Positions 24,734-26,930 of a DNA stretch of 26,930 nt are shown piece by piece. Location: NCBI GenBank assembly GCA_039925865.1, contig JBDSYA010000062.1, positions 1 to 26,930 of the forward strand, in the 5' to 3' direction. Below the pieces are notes generated by a model. The model searched no databases and was not told the DNA's origin. It saw nothing but the letters and a program-made list of their open reading frames with translations. The translations under genes were made by a program, and so were the position numbers. Position 1 is the first letter of the stretch. Every line of letters starts with the position of its first letter. Source of the DNA: JBDSYA01 sp039925865. Its GTDB lineage: Bacteria; Bacteroidota; Ignavibacteria; Tepidaquicellales; Tepidaquicellaceae.

Positions 24734-26275
24734 ATGAAAGATAAATTAGAAACATTAAAAAAAATTAAGTCAGAAGCCTATCAGGGAGGAGGATCCGAAA
24801 GAATTGATGCTCAGCACAAAAAGGGAAAGCTTACTGCACGAGAACGAATTGAAATTCTTTTAGATGAAGGAAGCTTTGAAGAATTGGATCTTTTTGTGAG
24901 GCATCAGTCAAATGACTTTGATCTTGACAAGCAGAGATATTATACAGACGGAGTAATAACAGGAACAGGAAAGATCGACGGAAGAACTATCTGCATTTTC
25001 TCACAGGACTTTACAATATTAGGAGGTTCTCTTGCAGAATATCACGCAAGAAAAATCTGTAAGATAATGGACATGGCAATGAAGATCGGAGTTCCTGTAA
25101 TTGGCATCAACGACAGCGGAGGCGCACGCATACAGGAGGGAGTAGTATCTCTGGGCGGATATGCCGATATATTTTTAAGAAATACTTTAGCAAGCGGGGT
25201 CATACCGCAGATATCCGTAGTGGTAGGTCCATGTGCGGGCGGAGCAGTTTATTCACCGGCAATCACCGATTTTGTTTTTATGGTTGATAAAGTTTCTTAT
25301 ATGTTTGTGACGGGCCCGGGTGTTGTAAAAACTGTTACACATGAAGAAGTAACATTTGAAGATCTCGGCGGCGCACATACTCATGCAACAAAAAGCGGCG
25401 TCAGCCATTTTACAGCTGAGAATGAAATAGATTGTTTTCAGAATATCAGAAAACTTATTTCATATATTCCATTGAATAATATGGATAATGCTCCATTAAT
25501 TGGACGCTCTGGAGTTGAAAAGAATATTGAATATCTGAATGAATTCCTTCCCGATAATTCAAATAAACCTTATGATGTAAAAGAAGTAATAGCAGCTTTG
25601 TTAGATGAAGAAACATTTTTCGAAATTCATAAAGAATATGCGGAGAACATTGTAGTTGGATTTGGCAGGATCGGCGGAAGATCAATAGGAATTGTATCTA
25701 ACCAGCCATTAGTCCTTGCGGGAGTACTGGATATTAATTCTTCAGTTAAGGCAGCAAGGTTTGTACGGTTTTGTGATGCATTTAATATTCCTTTACTGGT
25801 GCTGGAAGACGTACCGGGTTTTTTACCGGGAACAGATCAGGAATGGGGTGGAGTGATAAGGCACGGAGCTAAGCTTCTTTATGCTTTTTGCGAAGCGACT
25901 GTTCCAAAGATCACAGTTATTTTAAGAAAAGCTTACGGAGGTGCTTATGATGTGATGAATTCTAAACACATTCGCGGAGACATAAATCTGGCATGGCCTT
26001 CAGCGGAGATCGCAGTAATGGGTCCTAAAGGAGCAGCGGAAATAATTTTCAAAAAAGAAATTGATGCTTCCGATGATAAAGAAAAAGCATTGAATGAAAA
26101 AGTTGAAGACTTCAAAGAAAAATTTGCAAATCCATATCTTGCAGCGGAAAGAGGATTTATAGATGATATCATAGAGCCAAAAAATACCAGGAAAAAGCTA
26201 ATATATTATTTCGATATACTTGAAAACAAAGTGGATTCAAACCCCAGGAAGAAGCATGGTAACATTCCTCTTTGA
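24734..26275 (+). CDS. pccB: Acyl-CoA (propionyl-CoA) carboxylase beta subunit
   Basis: The biotin-dependent carboxyltransferase subunit that converts propionyl-CoA to methylmalonyl-CoA; the partner alpha (biotin carboxylase/BCCP) subunit is not here. At 513 residues it is normal for PccB. Seen: KGKLTARERIEILLDEGSFE, DGVITGTGKIDGR, INDSGGARIQEGV, VVVGPCAGGAVYSPA, FVTGPGVVKTVTHEEV, LGGAHTHATKSGV, VLEDVPGFLPGTDQEWGG, ILRKAYGGAYDVMNSKH and WPSAEIAVMGPKGAAEI. Asp406 in GGAYDVM sits where Asp422 of Streptomyces PccB favours propionyl-CoA; this supports the substrate call but is a by-eye placement. The B12-binding mutase subunit at 1614 would take the product further to succinyl-CoA. ATG 24734 is preceded by the dyad at 24709. 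Confidence 0.94.
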   Translation: MKDKLETLKKIKSEAYQGGGSERIDAQHKKGKLTARERIEILLDEGSFEELDLFVRHQSNDFDLDKQRYYTDGVITGTGKIDGRTICIFSQDFTILGGSLAEYHARKICKIMDMAMKIGVPVIGINDSGGARIQEGVVSLGGYADIFLRNTLASGVIPQISVVVGPCAGGAVYSPAITDFVFMVDKVSYMFVTGPGVVKTVTHEEVTFEDLGGAHTHATKSGVSHFTAENEIDCFQNIRKLISYIPLNNMDNAPLIGRSGVEKNIEYLNEFLPDNSNKPYDVKEVIAALLDEETFFEIHKEYAENIVVGFGRIGGRSIGIVSNQPLVLAGVLDINSSVKAARFVRFCDAFNIPLLVLEDVPGFLPGTDQEWGGVIRHGAKLLYAFCEATVPKITVILRKAYGGAYDVMNSKHIRGDINLAWPSAEIAVMGPKGAAEIIFKKEIDASDDKEKALNEKVEDFKEKFANPYLAAERGFIDDIIEPKNTRKKLIYYFDILENKVDSNPRKKHGNIPL

Positions 26276-26377
26276 TTATACCAGAAGAATTATAATTAAA
26301 TTTAATCAAACCAAAAATTTAACAGACTCAATCTAACTTTTATTCAAACGTCCACACTCCCCTAAGTTACATATTAA

Positions 26378-26396
26378 AATAAACATAATGTTTATT
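26378..26396. repeat. 19-bp perfect dyad in the pre-POTRA intergenic space
   Basis: AATAAACATAATGTTTATT has 9-base arms around a single central A. It resembles a dimeric regulator site in form only. It lies about 110 bases upstream of the POTRA gene start and 103 bases after pccB. Confidence 0.35.
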
Positions 26397-26420
26397 GAAA
26401 TATTTAGTCATATTTGTCAG

Positions 26421-26448
26421 ATACCAATATTTTAAAAAATATTGGTAT
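26421..26448. terminator. Long perfect inverted repeat (13-bp arms), possible terminator or operator
   Basis: Left arm ATACCAATATTTT (26421-26433), two central As, right arm AAAATATTGGTAT (26436-26448). As RNA it would form a 12-bp stem with a 4-base loop. No T tract follows on either strand, so it is not a textbook Rho-independent terminator. It is the strongest dyad in the 230-base gap between pccB and the POTRA gene. Confidence 0.45.
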
Positions 26449-26471
26449 TAATAAATTGAATATTCACCTAA

Positions 26472-26500
26472 TTTACTGGCATAAAGATTGAAGTTATAAT
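26472..26500 (+). promoter_or_regulatory. Candidate sigma-70-type promoter for the POTRA gene
   Basis: TTTACT at 26472-26477, a 17-base spacer, and a perfect TATAAT at 26495-26500. Transcription would start close to the ATG at 26506, implying a nearly leaderless mRNA, which makes the call doubtful. The surrounding sequence is AT-rich, so such boxes also arise by chance. Confidence 0.3.
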
Positions 26501-26505
26501 ATTAT

Positions 26506-26930
26506 ATGATATTAAAGTATTTTTTTCTAATTACAATATTTGCAATTACATTTCAAACGGGAATTTTTGCACAGAGTGAATCTGAACTGGAATTTGGCGA
26601 AGTAACTTTTACATATAAGGATTCTAAAACTAAAACTTTTGATGATGACGTCCTTCTTTCACAGACCGGTATTGATGAAGATGAATTGTATGATGACCTG
26701 ATCCTCAATAACGCTGTCACAAAACTGAAGAAGTTTTATTTTGATAACGGTTTTTTTTACACTGAAATAGATACTAACCTGAGATATATTTCAGATGACG
26801 ACAACATCTCTGTAAAATTCATTATCACCGAAAACCTTCGTTATAAAATTGATACTTTAATATACGCCGGTATTGAAAGCATTGCACCTGAAGTTTCCAA
26901 AAAGATTTCAAAACTTAAAGTATTAAAGTC
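26506..26930 (+). CDS. POTRA-domain outer-membrane protein, BamA/TamA-like (3' partial)
   Basis: An open frame starting at ATG 26506 and running off the right edge (141 full codons). Residues 1-22 form a signal peptide ending GIFA|Q. The following part alternates beta strands and helices as in POTRA domains: LEFGEVTFTYKDSKTKTF, DELYDDLILNNAVTKLKKFY, then FDNGFFYTEIDTNLRY and VKFIITENLRYKIDTLIYAG. The F-Y-x-x-x-G-[FY]-x-x-[AT] helix-turn and the I-x-E-x-x-x-Y-x-I end are typical of the BamA/TamA/Omp85 family, which inserts beta-barrel proteins into the outer membrane. The barrel is outside the window. Whether it is BamA itself or a second Omp85 member is open; the lone start after a 230-base gap suggests its own promoter. 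Confidence 0.8.
   Translation, partial: MILKYFFLITIFAITFQTGIFAQSESELEFGEVTFTYKDSKTKTFDDDVLLSQTGIDEDELYDDLILNNAVTKLKKFYFDNGFFYTEIDTNLRYISDDDNISVKFIITENLRYKIDTLIYAGIESIAPEVSKKISKLKVLK

Noticed and set aside
26274..26294. ATTATA/TATAAT hairpin after pccB
   Set aside because: A/T-only 6-bp arms with a 9-10 base loop; too weak and too common in this composition to call a terminator.
1..26930. tRNA, rRNA, CRISPR array, insertion sequence or phage remnants
   Set aside because: I looked for clover-leaf-like GC-rich segments, regular repeat-spacer patterns and transposase or integrase motifs on both strands and found none; small structured RNAs without clear motifs could still be missed.

Overview
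The window looks like a piece of chromosome from an AT-rich, Gram-negative bacterium of the Fibrobacterota-Chlorobiota-Bacteroidota group, most plausibly Ignavibacteriota or a relative. This rests on the low GC, on weak or absent Shine-Dalgarno sequences before most genes, on frequent TTG starts, and on an outer-membrane export apparatus (Wza-like SLBB protein, POTRA protein). The assignment is an inference; no rRNA, tRNA, CRISPR array, transposase or phage gene was seen. All 25 supported genes lie on the + strand and most are spaced by 0-50 bases or overlap by a few bases, so long co-transcribed runs are likely.

Layout: (1) 1-3498, housekeeping and sugar activation: Maf nucleotide pyrophosphatase (start just outside the window), a UPF0104/flippase-like membrane protein, a stand-alone B12-binding domain of methylmalonyl-CoA mutase, and a phosphoglucomutase/phosphomannomutase. 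(2) 3500-9148, export and polymerisation of a surface polysaccharide: Wza-like SLBB exporter, Wzz-like chain-length protein, Wzy/WaaL-like polytopic protein and a MurJ-like flippase. (3) 9159-18120, assembly and decoration of the repeat unit: GT4 and GT2 glycosyltransferases, a 54-codon one-helix membrane protein, a methyltransferase broken by a one-base frameshift, a GH16 glycoside hydrolase and a second, intact methyltransferase. (4) 18217-22268, lipid-linked initiation: a polyprenyl-phosphate sugar-phosphate transferase with intact catalytic motifs, a Dpm1-like polyprenyl-phosphate hexose synthase, and a fusion of a GT2 domain to a second phosphotransferase-like domain that appears to have lost its catalytic residues. 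(5) 22277-26275, return to housekeeping: accA, murA and an acyl-CoA (propionyl-CoA) carboxylase beta subunit. (6) From 26506, the beginning of a BamA/TamA-type POTRA outer-membrane protein that runs off the window.

How it works together: regions 2-4 read as one Wzx/Wzy-type exopolysaccharide or O-antigen locus. The intact phosphotransferase loads the first sugar on undecaprenyl phosphate, the glycosyltransferases extend it, the MurJ-like protein flips it, the polytopic Wzy-like protein polymerises or ligates it, and the Wzz- and Wza-like proteins set the length and export it. No tyrosine kinase (Wzc C-terminal domain) and no canonical Wzx are seen. GC appears lowest across the polymerase-flippase part. 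The most unusual items are the GT2/pseudo-phosphotransferase fusion, the frameshifted methyltransferase with its SAM motif restored by one base, the tiny TTG-started membrane protein, and several perfect dyads in the few intergenic spaces.
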